A stretch of 64,000 nucleotides of DNA from Tillandsia leiboldiana (Eukaryota > Streptophyta > Magnoliopsida > Poales > Bromeliaceae), in NCBI GenBank assembly GCA_029204045.2, contig JAQNDB010000104.1, forward strand, positions 62,001 through 126,000, written 5' to 3'. Of this stretch, positions 33,862-47,081 are shown piece after piece. Both the position numbers and the translations under genes were made by a program. Below the pieces are notes generated by a model. The model had not been told where the DNA came from and searched no databases. It saw nothing but the letters and a program-made list of their open reading frames with translations. Within the stretch, counting starts at the first letter, position 1; every line of letters begins with the position of its first letter.

Positions 33862-34900
33862 TCTACTAGTGTAGTGACCCCCGCGCGATGCAGCGGACAT
33901 ATATTATTATAGCTAAATTTATACCAAATATATTGCAACAATATAAACAAATTATTCTAAAATTTCGATATAGATCAATTCAATATCAAATCACGGAATA
34001 AAATCATACTACGACTAAATCTCAAATCCAAAAGTTTGATAGTCAAACCGAAATTTTAAAAAGTTTGGTAACCGATTTAAAATAATGTATAGTTTCGAAA
34101 TGTTTCGTATATTTGTACCAATCTTAATTTTAAAATTTTTACTTTTTAAAGATATTCAATTTAATCATTCGTATTTGAATTATATAAGATTAAATTCGCT
34201 ATAAATCATATTTTGAATTAAATTTACATCATTGTTGGTATATATTGAATATTTTGATATGTTTGAGAAACAAAATAAAATGTAAGTATATGTTTTAAAA
34301 TAAATATTTCAAAATTTTCATCCATATTTAATTTAAAAAGTAAATTTTTATATCGATATCTTTTTCTTAAGTGAATAATTAAATATTATCTCAATTCTAT
34401 ATATTAGTATTTAGTAATTGTATCAACTCTTTATTGATCACAACAAATAATCAAATCTGAATTCAATTTTAAATATTCATTTCATTTCAATATAATTTTA
34501 TTTTTATTTGATTATTTATATTTTTCTTAAGTTGTATTAACTCTTAATTTTAAAATTTTTACTTTTTAAAGATATTCAATTTAATCATTCGTATTTAAAT
34601 TATATAAGATTAAATTTATACTTTTTAATAAATATGAATTCATAAATTTGAATAAAGTAATTAATTCACATGCAAAATTTTATTAAAAAATATAAATCAT
34701 ATCTTAAATTAAATTTACATTATTGTTGATATATATTAAATATTTTGGTATGTTTCTTGAACTGAGAAACAAAAAAAAATGTAAGTATATATTTTAAAAT
34801 AAATATTTCAAAATTTTCATCCATACGTAATTTAAAAAGTAAAATTCTATTGTTGTTAAATTTAATTATTTTTTAAAGAAAAATGGAGGACAAACGGTCT
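33862..34900 (+). mobile_element. Helitron-like 5' end (left arm; 3' end not found)
   Basis: TCTACTAGTGTAGTGACCC followed by CCGCGCGATGCAGCGGAC resembles the 5' end of plant Helitrons, which start TC and often carry CCCGCGCGATGC near it. The AT-rich body contains a ~407-bp tandem duplication (units from ~34133 and ~34540). I did not find a CTRR end with hairpin, so the right boundary given is arbitrary. The mirror end is at 41722. Confidence 0.45.
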
Positions 34901-35300
34901 GGACAGGTAGTATAAATGAAATGGTTATTACCGGCCCGGCCCAGAATATAAGACATTTATGTTTCAAAATTGTTTTTCATCCGCCAAATCCCAGCCCGGC
35001 CTGGCCCGGATAAAAAATGAAGGCGGGCCGAGCCGGGGAGACCAATCGAGGCGCAGCGAGAAGACCCAGGCCGGGCCGCGCCGGAGCAGCGGAGCCGCCG
35101 AGCTGCCTAAATGGTCTTAAATGGGCTCAGCCCACAAAATCCTACAGTGCGACCGACTAAATAACACCATTTCTAGGCCTTAACGGGCCTAAGCCCAGCC
35201 CAGCTCGGCCCGGCTAAAATAGGCCGCATCTCATAACAGGCTTCAGGCCTGAATAGCACGTGCCTCGCCCATGTTTTATTTAAGTTTTTTCTTAAAATTT
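34900..35300. other. GC-rich block without a recognised gene (left arm)
   Basis: CCCGGCC and GGGCCGAGCC-type runs, rich in GGCC, within AT-rich sequence; mirrored at about 40310-40680. No ORF or RNA gene recognised. Similar GGCCCGGCC runs occur at 37330-37470 in the spacer. Confidence 0.4.
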
Positions 35301-36050
35301 GACAATAAAAAAATCATTATGGTTAAAAAATAATTAAAAATTTAAACTTCTAATTAGTTTTACAACAAATTTAAATTTTAAAATTTTAAAAAAGCACGTG
35401 AATATAAATTTATTTGGACAGAAAGAGTTGGCCTAATACGGCCCTTCAAGGTAAATTGGTCTAAATAACAACATCAACTATAAAAATTTTAAAATTAAAG
35501 ATATTAATTGGCCCGAATACATGAAAAATAAAAACACCAACTTTTTTATGAATATATTATTTTTTACAAGTATTTTATTCAAATATAAATAATTTTCTGG
35601 ACTGGTCATGACGAGACAAATTCGGAGCGGATCAAAACTTTTTCTATTTCATGCACCGAATCTATCATGGATCATAAAAACTACCGTGAATCTTTTGTTT
35701 TTCCCATTTACTATCCCATTCAGGGAGGATTAAGGGGGAAAGCTCCACCATTCTAGATCCATTTGCATTCTTATTTATATTATACAATTATACAAAGTGC
35801 TCGTGGCGTTCCGCAGATTGGCTATTAGTTATGGCATAGGCAGAACACAACATCTATTTTGATACATCATGCATTTGTACAAGTGCCTACAAAATTATAG
35901 GCTTCTAGTTATATATAGAAGAATATGACAAGCCGAGCAAACATTACAAAACAAACGACTCGAATTTATGGCATATGCATACGCATAGGCATAACAAAAT
36001 GCCCACTTCGTTACCCTTTAACATGCATTTACCAATACATAAATTGCTCT

Positions 36051-37917
<1,867 letters not shown>

Positions 37918-38230
37918 AGAGCAATTTATGTATTGGTAAATGCATGTTAAAGGGTAACGAAGTGGGCATTTTGTTATGCCTATGCGTATGCATATGCCAT
38001 AAATTCGAGTCGTTTGTTTTGTAATGTTTGCTCGGCTTGTCATATTCTTCTATATATAACTAGAAGCCTATAATTTTGTAGGCACTTGTACAAATGCATG
38101 ATGTATCAAAACAGATGTTGTGTTCTGCCTATGCCATAACTAATAGCCAATCTGCGGAACGCCATGAGCACTTTGTATAATTGTATAATATAAATAAGAA
38201 TGCAAATGGATCTAGAATGGTGGAGCTTTC

Positions 38231-38735
38231 TGTAGTAACCGTAATTTTAAAATCTGAAACTTAAGTTGTGGGGCCCGCCCGGATCTTTGCTGATTTCTGG
38301 ATAATCCGACCGTTGGATCGAAAACATATGTATATGAATCCTTCATGTTTCGACGAGACGGTCGCAATGGTGATCTCGGATTTTCGAGATCAGGCCCCGA
38401 TCAAAAGTCGATATTTTAGGGCCACAATTGCACCACTAAAAGTTCAATTTTACTATTTAATAACCCAGGCAATTATTTTAAACTTAACTTTTATTAATCC
38501 AATCAAAAAATAGTAAAATTGAACTTTTAGTGGTGCAATTGTGGCCCTAAAATATCGACTTTTGATCGGGGCCTGATCTCGAAAATCCGAGATCACCATT
38601 GCGACCGTCTCGTCGAAACATGAAGGATTCATATACATATGTTTTCGATCCAACGGTCGGATTATCCAGAAATCAGCAAAGATCCGGGCGGGCCCCACAA
38701 CTTAAGTTTCAGATTTTAAAATTACGGTTACTACA
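38231..38735. repeat. 227-bp inverted repeat with 51-bp loop
   Basis: 38231-38457 and 38509-38735 are reverse complements with no mismatch in the stretches I compared. Transcription through it would give a long double-stranded hairpin RNA. Confidence 0.92.
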
Positions 38736-39685
38736 TCAATCAGTGCTCAAATGGCACTAAAAGTGTGATTTCCGGAAACCCTAGGGGTCTAAATGCAAAA
38801 TGGCATTGTATAAAGTTAAAAACAGTGTGTTGGTGATTCCTAAGCTTTTCGTTAGGATTCCAACGGCTTTCGTTGAGCGGAAATCGGTTATCGGATCGCA
38901 ATTTGGCAAAAGTGTCAGTTTATCGGCAAATTTCCGAAAATGTCGAAAGATTCCGGGACTTCAGCGAAGTTCCCTGTTTAGTTGTCTGTGCACAGTGTGT
39001 CAGTGGGTTGGGTATGTGTGAGAGTCTATGTTCTGACTTGTGCATATGATTCAGGTCTCAGCAGCCAGCCGCCATCTTGCGAGCCATCCAGCAGCCACCG
39101 TGATCATTGAGGTGGGTTTATCTTCGGTCCGGGCTTTATCAGGTTGGCCCTATGGGGTGCCGTGGTAGGTTGGACCCCTGTTTTTGGTGTAGCCCTGAAC
39201 CTATGCTTGAGCCTTTCTGTTTATTTCGATTCCAGCATTCAGTTATTCCAGCTATGTTGCCTAGATATTTCAGTTGAGCTCTTTATATGCTTTCATTCTC
39301 AGCATTTAGTACGTATAGGGTTATACAGCTTGACATATACCATGTTTGTTTGGTTATCAGCCTAGTTATGCCAGCATTTCCTGTTCTATGATGCATGATA
39401 GAATAGGTGTACAGTTCTGCTATTTAGTTTCAGTTACAGTTCAGATTTTAAAATTACGGTTACTACATCACTCCCCCCTTAATAGAAGTTTCGTCCCCGA
39501 AACTTAACTACAGCAGGACATCAAACAGTCCACTAACACAGGGTACCACAGCGACAATCAGTCGCAGAACACTAGCGGGTTGATCCCCCGCAGTGGTGTA
39601 CTTTACCGGTAAAGTGGTCAGCAGTGGCGACCCGTGAGCCCAGAGGGTTATGACAGCAGATTGGTGTACAGGTGGGTTTATCTAA

Positions 39686-39839
39686 TGTAACGACCCGGCC
39701 CACTAGCAATAATAACTCATTGGGCCCAAACCACAGCCCAAAATGCTTAAGCCCAGTTATTATTACTAGTGTCCAAGTCTCATATAAACCCAATGACAAA
39801 TCCATCCACATCCGATGTGGGACTATTGGGGGCGTCACA
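39686..39839. mobile_element. TRIM-type LTR (154 bp)
   Basis: TGTAACGACCCGGCCCACTA to GGGCGTCACA, 154 bp, nearly identical in length and sequence to the left LTR of the TRIM at 47606-47759. It forms the right end of the composite insertion. Confidence 0.85.
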
Positions 39840-42800
39840 CTTTCCCCTTAATCCTCCCTGAATGGGATAGTAAATGGGAAAAACAAAAGATTCACGGTAG
39901 TTTTTATGATCCATGATAGATTCGGTGCATGAAATAGAAAAAGTTTTGATCCGCTCCGAATTTGTCTCGTCATGACCAGTCCAGAAAATTATTTATATTT
40001 GAATAAAATACTTGTAAAAAATAATATATTCATAAAAAAGTTGGTGTTTTTATTTTTCATGTATTCGGGCCAATTAATATCTTTAATTTTTAAATTTTTA
40101 TAGTTGATGTTGTTATTTAGACCAATTTACCTTGAAGGGCCGTATTAGGCCAACTCTTTCTGTCCAAATAAATTTATATTCACGTGCTTTTTAAAAATTT
40201 TAAAATTTAAATTTGTTGTAAAACTAATTAGAAGTTTAAATTTTTAATTATTTTTTAACCATAATGATTTTTTTATTGTCAAATTTTAAGAAAAAACCTA
40301 AATAAAACATGGGCGAGGCACGTGCTATTCAGGCCTGAAGCCTGTTATGAGATGCGGCCTATTTTAGCCGGGCCGAGCTGGGCTGGGCTTAGGCCCGTTA
40401 AGGCCTAGAAATGGTGTTATTTAGTCGGTCCGGGCACTGTAGGATTTTATGGGCTGAGCCCATTTAAGACCATTTAGGCAGCTCGGCGGCTCCGCTGCTC
40501 CGGCGCGGCCCGGCCTGGGTCTTCTCGCTGCGCCTCGATTGGTCTCCCCGGCTCGGCCCGCCTTCATTTTTTATCCGGGCCAGGCCGGGCTGGGATTTGG
40601 CGGATGAAAAATAATTTTGAAACATAAATGTCTTATATTCTGGGCCGGGCCGGTAATAACCATTTCATTTATACTACCTGTCCAGACCGTTTGTCCTCCA
40701 TTTTTCCTTAAAAAATAATTAAATTTAACAACAATAGAATTTTACTTTTTAAATTACGTATGGATGAAAATTTTGAAACATTTATTTTAAAATATATACT
40801 TACATTTTTTTTTGTTTCTCAGTTCAAGAAACATACCAAAATATTTAATATATATCAACAATAATGTAAATTTAATTTAAGATATGATTTATATTTTTTA
40901 ATAAAATTTTGCATATGAATTAATTACTTTATTCAAATTTATGAATTCATATTTATTAAAAAGTATAAATTTAATCTTATATAATTTAAATACGAATGAT
41001 TAAATTGAATATCTTTAAAAAGTAAAAATTTTAAAATTAAGAGTTAATACAACTTAAGAAAAATATAAATAATCAAATAAAAATAAAATTATATTGAAAT
41101 GAAATGAATATTTAAAATTGAATTCAAATTTGATTATTTGTTGTGATCAATAAAGAGTTGATACAATTACTAAATACTAATATATAGAATTGAGATAATA
41201 TTTAATTATTCACTTAAGAAAAAGATATCGATATAAAAATTTACTTTTTAAATTAAATATGGATGAAAATTTTGAAATATTTATTTTAAAACATATACTT
41301 ACATTTTATTTTGTTTCTCAAACATATCAAAATATTCAATATATACCAACAATGATGTAAATTTAATTCAAAATATGATTTATAGCGAATTTAATCTTAT
41401 ATAATTCAAATACGAATGATTAAATTGAATATCTTTAAAAAGTAAAAATTTTAAAATTAAGATTGGTACAAATATACGAAACATTTCGAAACTATACATT
41501 ATTTTAAATCGGTTACCAAACTTTTTAAAATTTCGGTTTGACTATCAAACTTTTGGATTTGAGATTTAGTCGTAGTATGATTTTATTCCGTGATTTGATA
41601 TTGAATTGATCTATATCGAAATTTTAGAATAATTTGTTTATATTGTTGCAATATATTTGGTATAAATTTAGCTATAATAATATATGTCCGCTGCATCGCG
41701 CGGGGGTCACTACACTAGTAGAATTGAAAAAATCCGACAATTTGAATATTTTTTAATCTCAATAAATAAAATAAAAAATTATACAAAAATAAACTACAAA
41801 TATAAATAAAAATTACGTTTGATGAATAAAATGATTTAAAAATAGATATATCAAATAAACAAGTGTTTAAAATCAAATAGCAAGTTCAAAAAAAAATAAT
41901 AATAATAATTTTTTTTTCATAAATTTAAATATAATTTAAAATTTAATTTTAATCCAATTTAATATCCAAAATTATATTTATCTCATAATTTAAACTCAAA
42001 TTTTAATTTAAAAATTATAAATTTAATTTAAATTATATAAATAATTTAAGATATGATTTCATATATTTAAATTAGATATAATTTCGTATAACTTTTTAAT
42101 TACATATTAATTGTTTTTTTTTTTTATTTTCCGTATGAATCCAAAAGGCAAGAAATCGTTTTAAAAATAAATGTGTCAGCATTTGAATTCCCATTCAATT
42201 AAAAAATTAAAATTTAATTTTTCTCGAATTTAAACATTTTTAAAAATTTTTAATTCAAATTTATTATTCAAAAAAAAAATTAAATGAATGATATACAGTA
42301 AACTAATTTTGACGGGTCTAAATGGGTCCGATTCATGGCAGGCCCGATAGCAGCAATATCCCACTTCAAGTTCGGCCCGTTTCGATCCCGGCCCCCTCCC
42401 GTATCTGCTCGGACCGATATTCCTTCGTGTTTCGATTCCGGTCCAAGTACGGCCCAATTCCGGTTCAATACCGGTCCAAAGCCGGTCCGATTCCGATCCG
42501 ATCCGGGTGAAAATCGAACAAAATTCTTTTATTTTGGATTTTAAATATTTTAAATTATTTTTTATATACAACAAATTATAATTTATAATTTAAAAGCTTT
42601 TGAGTCGTGAAATTCTATAAAAAAATAAAAATATATACAAAAATAAAATACAAAAGGAAATTAAAATTATGTTTGATGAATAAGTAGATTTAAAAATAGA
42701 TATGTCAAATGGACAATTGTTTATATTCAAATAATAAATTCAAAATCAAATTTATATCATAATTTCTATTCAATAAATTAAATATAGTTCATAATTTAAT

Positions 42801-44479
42801 TTTAATCAACTTTAATTAAATTTTGTTAATTGTTAATTCAAATTTAATATCCCAAACTATATTTAGCTCACAATTTAAACTAAAATTTTAAATTAAAAAG
42901 TATAAATTTTAGTTTAAATTATATAAATAAATTAAGATATGATTTTATATTTTTAAATTTGATATAATTTCATATATTTTTTTAATTACATATTAATTAT
43001 TTTTTTTATTTTCCACTAATTCGAATGAATTCAAAATGTAATTATGCATTTTTAAAATAAATATATCAAAATTTGAATTTCTATTCGATAACAAAATTTA
43101 AATTTAAATTTTGTATAATTTAAATATTTTTAAAAATTTTTAATTCAAATTTATTATGTAAAAAAACAAAAAAAAAAAAAGATTCTTGGTTAATATATAG
43201 TAAACTATATTATCACGGGCCTAAATGGGTTCAATTCCTGTCCGGCCCGATAGCTGCAAGATCTCCATCCCGGTTTGGCCCGCTACAATCCTTGCTCGTA
43301 CCGAGACTCTTTCTTGGTTTGATCCTTGTCCAATTCCAGTCCAAATCCGGCCCGATATTCGTCCAAATCAGGTCCAATACCGGTTTAAATTGAACCAAAT
43401 TATTTTATTTTGGTTTTTTAGATTTTTCACTTATTTATATACAAAAAAATAAAATTTATAATTTGAAAACACGTAAAATTCTAAATAAAATAAAAAATTA
43501 TACAAAAATAAAATACTAAAATAATTAAAAATTATGTTTGATGAATAAGTTGATTTAAATTTATACCCGAACCAAACGGGGCCTAAAACTCTAAACCCCT
43601 TAAACCCTAAATCCTAAATCCTAAAACCCTATACCCTAAACCCTATACCCTAAACCCTATACCTTATACCCTAACCTTATAAATTTTAAATTGTAAATAA
43701 AATGTTAAAGAGTTAAATTCAATTGAAAATTTAAATCATAAATTTATATTCACAATTTAAGTTCGAATAAAAAAAATAAGTTTGCTTGAAATTTTTGATT
43801 TACAAATTTGAGGACTAGTGGTGCAATTTACTAAATTATTGTAAATTAATAAAACATTCCATCCCGCACGTGAAAAATTCGAGTCTTAGCCGGATTCAGA
43901 CTAGAGTCATGCTAACGGTCAGATTTAAGAAATTTTTATCGAGAGTTTCGAGTCTTAGTGTAAATTGGAATAAAATTTTAGTGACGGTCGAATTTAAGTC
44001 AGATAATATTTTCACAAGATTTTCACTTATTTGAACTGATTAGAGCGATCCAATTTTTTTTTTTTTTACTTATTTAATTTAAAAAATTAAATTAAATCGT
44101 TTAATAAACTATATTACAATTAAAACCAACTCATCAAACTCAACTTTAATTTTTAAATTATTAATTCTTACTATCCTTGCATACTGGCATATCTGGTCCT
44201 AGTGGAATCGGATCAGATCCTGCTAATCGGATCCGGGCATCTTTAAATCATCTCAAACGGTCATCTTTCTTCTCTATCCTCTCTACGAACCCTACTCTTC
44301 GTCTCTCTTCCACACGAACGTCACCCGCCCCACGTTCCTCTATACGACTCCGCGCCCTGCTCGTCTTCTTTCTCCCGTCCCCCCTTCCATCTCCATTGCC
44401 ATTTACATTTTCAATCCTCAGCCGAGGGTCCTGGCAGGCTGCTCCGCCCGTCGATCTCAAGAAGAGGAAGAGGATCGGA

Positions 44480-44755
44480 CTGGCGTCGACGACTGGTGCG
44501 ACGAGGCTGGATCTGGACGGAGACCCAATCCGGCCGCTGAGGATTTGCATGATCGGGGCGGGTGGGTTCATCGGATCCCACCTGTTTGAGAAGCTTTTGG
44601 CGGGGACCCCCCACAAGGTGCTCGCCGTCGACGTCTACAACGACAAGATCAAGAACCTCCTCCAGCCCCCGCCGGAGCACGGTCGGATCCAGTTCCATCG
44701 ACTCAACATAAAGAACGACTCCCGACTCGAAGGCCTCATCAAGATGTCCGATCTG
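44480..44755 (+). pseudogene. AXS: AXS exon 1 (right arm)
   Basis: Mirror of 30846-31121 with small changes (VYNDKIKNLLQ against VYSDKIKNLLR). It has the Rossmann motif GAGGFIGSH and ends at a GTGAGC donor. CTG stands where family members have the initiator ATG. The frame is open upstream to an ATG at 44177, which adds a basic, Ser-rich stretch with no family support. It is followed by a CT-rich intron rather than AXS exon 2. Confidence 0.87.
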
Positions 44756-44951
44756 GTGAGCTTCTCGCCCTCCTTCCTCTCTCTCTCTCTCACACTGGCT
44801 CCTCCGCCGACAGGTCCCTCCTCTGCTGCTCCCATTGCCCCCCCCTTTTCTGCAGATCCGCCCATGTTGTTCCTTCCAAGTGAATTTTAATTCCCTGTTT
44901 TACAATTCTCTCTCAGTTCTTATGTTTCTTGCTACATTCATTAATATTCAG

Positions 44952-45085
44952 AAAAGGTTCAAAAAGTGGTGCATCAGGAAGATGCTTCGGATGCCAAGGT
45001 TCAGGAGTGAGGACAGTGACTAGACAGATAGGACTGGGCATGATCCAACAGATGCAACATGTTTGCCCTGAGTGCAGAGGCTCAG
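44952..45085 (+). pseudogene. DnaJ zinc-finger exon, first half (right arm)
   Basis: Mirror of 30515-30648. Two CxxCxGxG repeats (CFGCQGSG, CPECRGSG) around GLGMIQQMQHV. Acceptor ATTCAG, donor GTTAGT. No stop in the DnaJ frame. Confidence 0.88.
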
Positions 45086-45188
45086 GTTAGTTTCATGCAG
45101 TGTTTTATATTAATTTTTGGTTCGGTTCTACTCTTTTTTAATTTTTTTTGTTCCTTCGGCATCTCCCAATTATGTTGTTGTTATGCAG

Positions 45189-45331
45189 GCGAGGTCATCA
45201 GCGACAAAGACAAGTGCCCAAACTGCAAGGGTAACAAAGTCGTTCAGGAGAAGAAGGTGTTGGAGGTTCATGTCGAGAAGGGGATGCAGCATGGCCAGAA
45301 GATTGTATTCCAAGGAGAAGCTGATGAAGCC
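45189..45331 (+). pseudogene. DnaJ zinc-finger exon, second half (right arm)
   Basis: Mirror of 30269-30411, same translation: CPNCKGNK repeat, then VEKGMQHGQKIVFQGEADEA. Type I DnaJ signature. Confidence 0.88.
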
Positions 45332-45515
45332 GTGAGTTCTTGTCGACCCGACCCTTGTTTTAATTCTTTGTTGCACTTGTTAGCTTCGAGCTATTTCTTG
45401 TTAGTTTTTGTTGTTCTTTGGGGAGGCTAATTCTTTAGGTTTCGATACATGTTTCTATGCCGGATCAATGTCGGTTTGTATTTTCAGTCGTTTAACGCTA
45501 CTGCAATGATTGCAG

Positions 45516-45714
45516 CCTGATACAGTAACAGGAGATATAGTAATTGTCTTGCAAGTTAAAGAGCACCCTAAATTTAAGAGGAAGTTTGACGACCTCTACA
45601 TCGACCATACACTCAGCCTGACCGAGGCACTATGCGGTTTCCAATTCACTCTCAACCATCTTGATGGCCGACAGCTGCTAATAAAGTCGAATCCTGGGGA
45701 AGTCATTAAGCCAG
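45516..45714 (+). pseudogene. DnaJ C-terminal domain exon (right arm)
   Basis: Mirror of 29886-30084, same translation (PDTVTGDIVIVLQVKEHPKF to NPGEVIKP). Canonical splice borders. Confidence 0.88.
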
Positions 45715-45817
45715 GTATACTTTCCTATCAATTTGCTTATTAGGCCTTACTAACATGTAAATAAGCTTGCTGATTCTATTTATTTACCCTGCGACTCCGA
45801 CACACTTTACAATTTAG

Positions 45818-45996
45818 GTCAATACAAGGCGATTGATGACGAGGGCATGCCCCACAAGGTGCTCGCCGTCGACGTCTACAGCGACAAGATCAAGAACCTC
45901 CTCCAGCCCCCGCCGGAGCACGGCCGGATCCAGTTCCATCGACTCAACATCAAGAACGACTCCCGACTCGAATGGCTCATCAAGATGTCCGATCTG
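45818..45996 (+). pseudogene. In-frame DnaJ/AXS fusion exon (right arm)
   Basis: 179 bp: GQYKAIDDEGMP of DnaJ runs directly into HKVLAVDVYSDKIKNLLQPP of AXS, ending LIKMSDL at a GTGAGC donor. It keeps Pro at the joint, where the left-arm copy has Ala (GCATGCCCC against GCATGGCCC). One open frame across the joint in both arms. Confidence 0.9.
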
Positions 45997-46116
45997 GTGA
46001 GCTTCTCGCCCTCCTTCCTCTCTCTCTCTCTCTCACACTGGCTCCTCCGCCGACAGGTCCCTCCTCTGCAGCTCCCATTGACCCCCCATTTTCTGCAGAT
46101 CCGCTTCTCCGCCGGG

Positions 46117-46228
46117 AAGATCAAGCACCTCTTCGAGTCCCCGCTTGGGGCACGGCCGGATCCAGTTCCACCGACTCAACATCAAGAACGACTACCGACT
46201 TGAGGGCCTCATCAAGATTTCGGATATG
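46117..46228 (+). pseudogene. Third AXS exon-1 piece, frameshifted (right arm)
   Basis: Mirror of 29372-29483: KIKHLFESPL, one-base shift, then RIQFHRLNIKNDYRLEGLIK. One base differs at the shift site (CTTGGGGCACGG against CTTGGAGCACGG). Confidence 0.8.
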
Positions 46229-46483
46229 GTGAGCTCCTATCAGATTCGCTTATCCCCTTTCTCCGGATGCCTTCTTTTTATTAGCTTCCTCACCTGTACC
46301 TTGTTTCTTCCCTCCTGCTGTCTTTCTGGTTTCTTTTGCCTTCTACTTCTTCTTTGTTCCTTGTATCTATAGCGTTGTTTCGATGGATTCCTTACGTAAG
46401 TTTTGTGTGTTTCGTGCATATCCGAATCTCTGCACACTGTCCCTAATTTTCCACCGTCATTGTGCCGTGGCATCACAATGCAG

Positions 46484-46591
46484 GTTGAGTATTGTTCTGA
46501 AAATAGCAAGCGGCTCATTCACTTCTCTTCTTGCAAGGTGTACGGGAAGGCTTTTGGAAGCTTTCTCCCAAAGGATCAATCTCTGCGACAG
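46484..46591 (+). pseudogene. AXS: AXS exon 3-like fragment (right arm)
   Basis: Mirror of 29008-29115, same 36 residues (VEYCSENSKRLIHFSSCKVY and following), with intact AG/GT borders. The rest of AXS is not found downstream before the retrotransposon at 47011, nor after it, apart from the diverged copy at 58342. Confidence 0.85.
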
Positions 46592-47005
46592 GTGATGTTT
46601 CCCTCTTATTTTTTTTGTTCGTTATTGTATCTAACAATTTTATGTTATTTTCTTATCTGTACAAGCCGAAGAAAATATAGAAAAAAATGTCAAGAAGTCA
46701 AGTTGATTAGTGTTCATACTCGTTTTCCTCATGAAAATTGAAAAAAGAAAGTTCAAATGTGCAAGACCAATTGCAAATTTGTAATGGTGTTGTAGAATAT
46801 TTATGTGATTTCCGCAATAATGGTTTGTTTGGTGTTTGAATATGTAATTAAGCTCGTCCTTGATCTAGTACTAGCTGGTAACATAGTTTAAAGTGGGTCA
46901 TTAGTTTAAAGTGAGCCGCGACTTTCTCTTTGATAGAGATATGCCATTTTCGCTATATTTATTTGGATTTTTTTTTGGTTGGTTAATCCTGAATCTATTC
47001 ATGAA

Positions 47006-47010
47006 TTGGA
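47006..47010. repeat. Target-site duplication TTGGA (left)
   Basis: TTGGA immediately before the LTR; its partner is at 58059-58063. The left palindrome arm has the single-copy site GAATTCCAATTCATG near 28590. Confidence 0.97.
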
Positions 47011-47041
47011 TGTCACGCCCCGAGTTTAGAAATCAGGTCTG

Positions 47042-47081
<40 letters not shown>

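Larger units (their letters stand above)
25583..36050. repeat. Giant palindrome, left arm (10.5 kb)
   Basis: The reverse complement of this arm is found at 37918-61085 once two insertions are removed. The outer boundary is CCGAGAACAAGTTC at 25583 against GAACTTGTTCTCGG ending at 61085. The inner boundary is AAATTGCTCT at 36050 against AGAGCAATTT at 37918. Arm lengths agree to about 33 bp after removing the insertions. The arms differ by scattered substitutions and small indels. Contents: a ~394-bp tandem repeat, the AXS/DnaJ chimeric pseudogene, telomere-like repeats, ~860-bp tandem repeats with a minisatellite core, and a Helitron-like end. Confidence 0.95.
38231..39839. mobile_element. 1.6-kb composite LTR-derived insertion (TSD CTTTC)
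   Basis: CTTTC at 38226-38230 and again at 39840-39844; the left arm has the single-copy site AGCTTTCCCCC. The insert starts TGTAGTAACCG and ends GGGCGTCACA. Inside, in order: a 227-bp inverted repeat, LTR-like sequence (38736-39432), an LTR start TGTAGTAACC on the minus strand at 39467 preceded by a purine-rich tract (AAGGGGGGAGTGA on the minus strand) and GTTTCGGGGACGAAACTT, an LTR hairpin module (39588-39614), and a TRIM-type LTR at the right end. The order is scrambled relative to any single element. No coding capacity. Confidence 0.8.
44480..46591 (+). pseudogene. Chimeric AXS-DnaJ-AXS pseudogene (right arm)
   Basis: Exons: 44480-44755 (AXS exon 1), 44952-45085, 45189-45331, 45516-45714 (DnaJ), 45818-45996 (DnaJ/AXS fusion), 46117-46228 (frameshifted AXS piece), 46484-46591 (AXS exon 3). 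The CT-rich intron start after exon 1 (GTGAGCTTCTCGCCCTCCTT) recurs after the fusion exon, so a duplicated AXS exon-1/intron-1 block flanks the DnaJ cassette. That is the layout expected if DnaJ genomic DNA was inserted between two tandem copies. All splice sites look usable, but exon 1 to DnaJ would change frame and the AXS catalytic part is missing. Confidence 0.88.

Noticed and set aside
38268..38698. Two 81-codon open frames on opposite strands with the same protein
   Set aside because: They are the two arms of the 227-bp inverted repeat read in each direction, not a gene pair.
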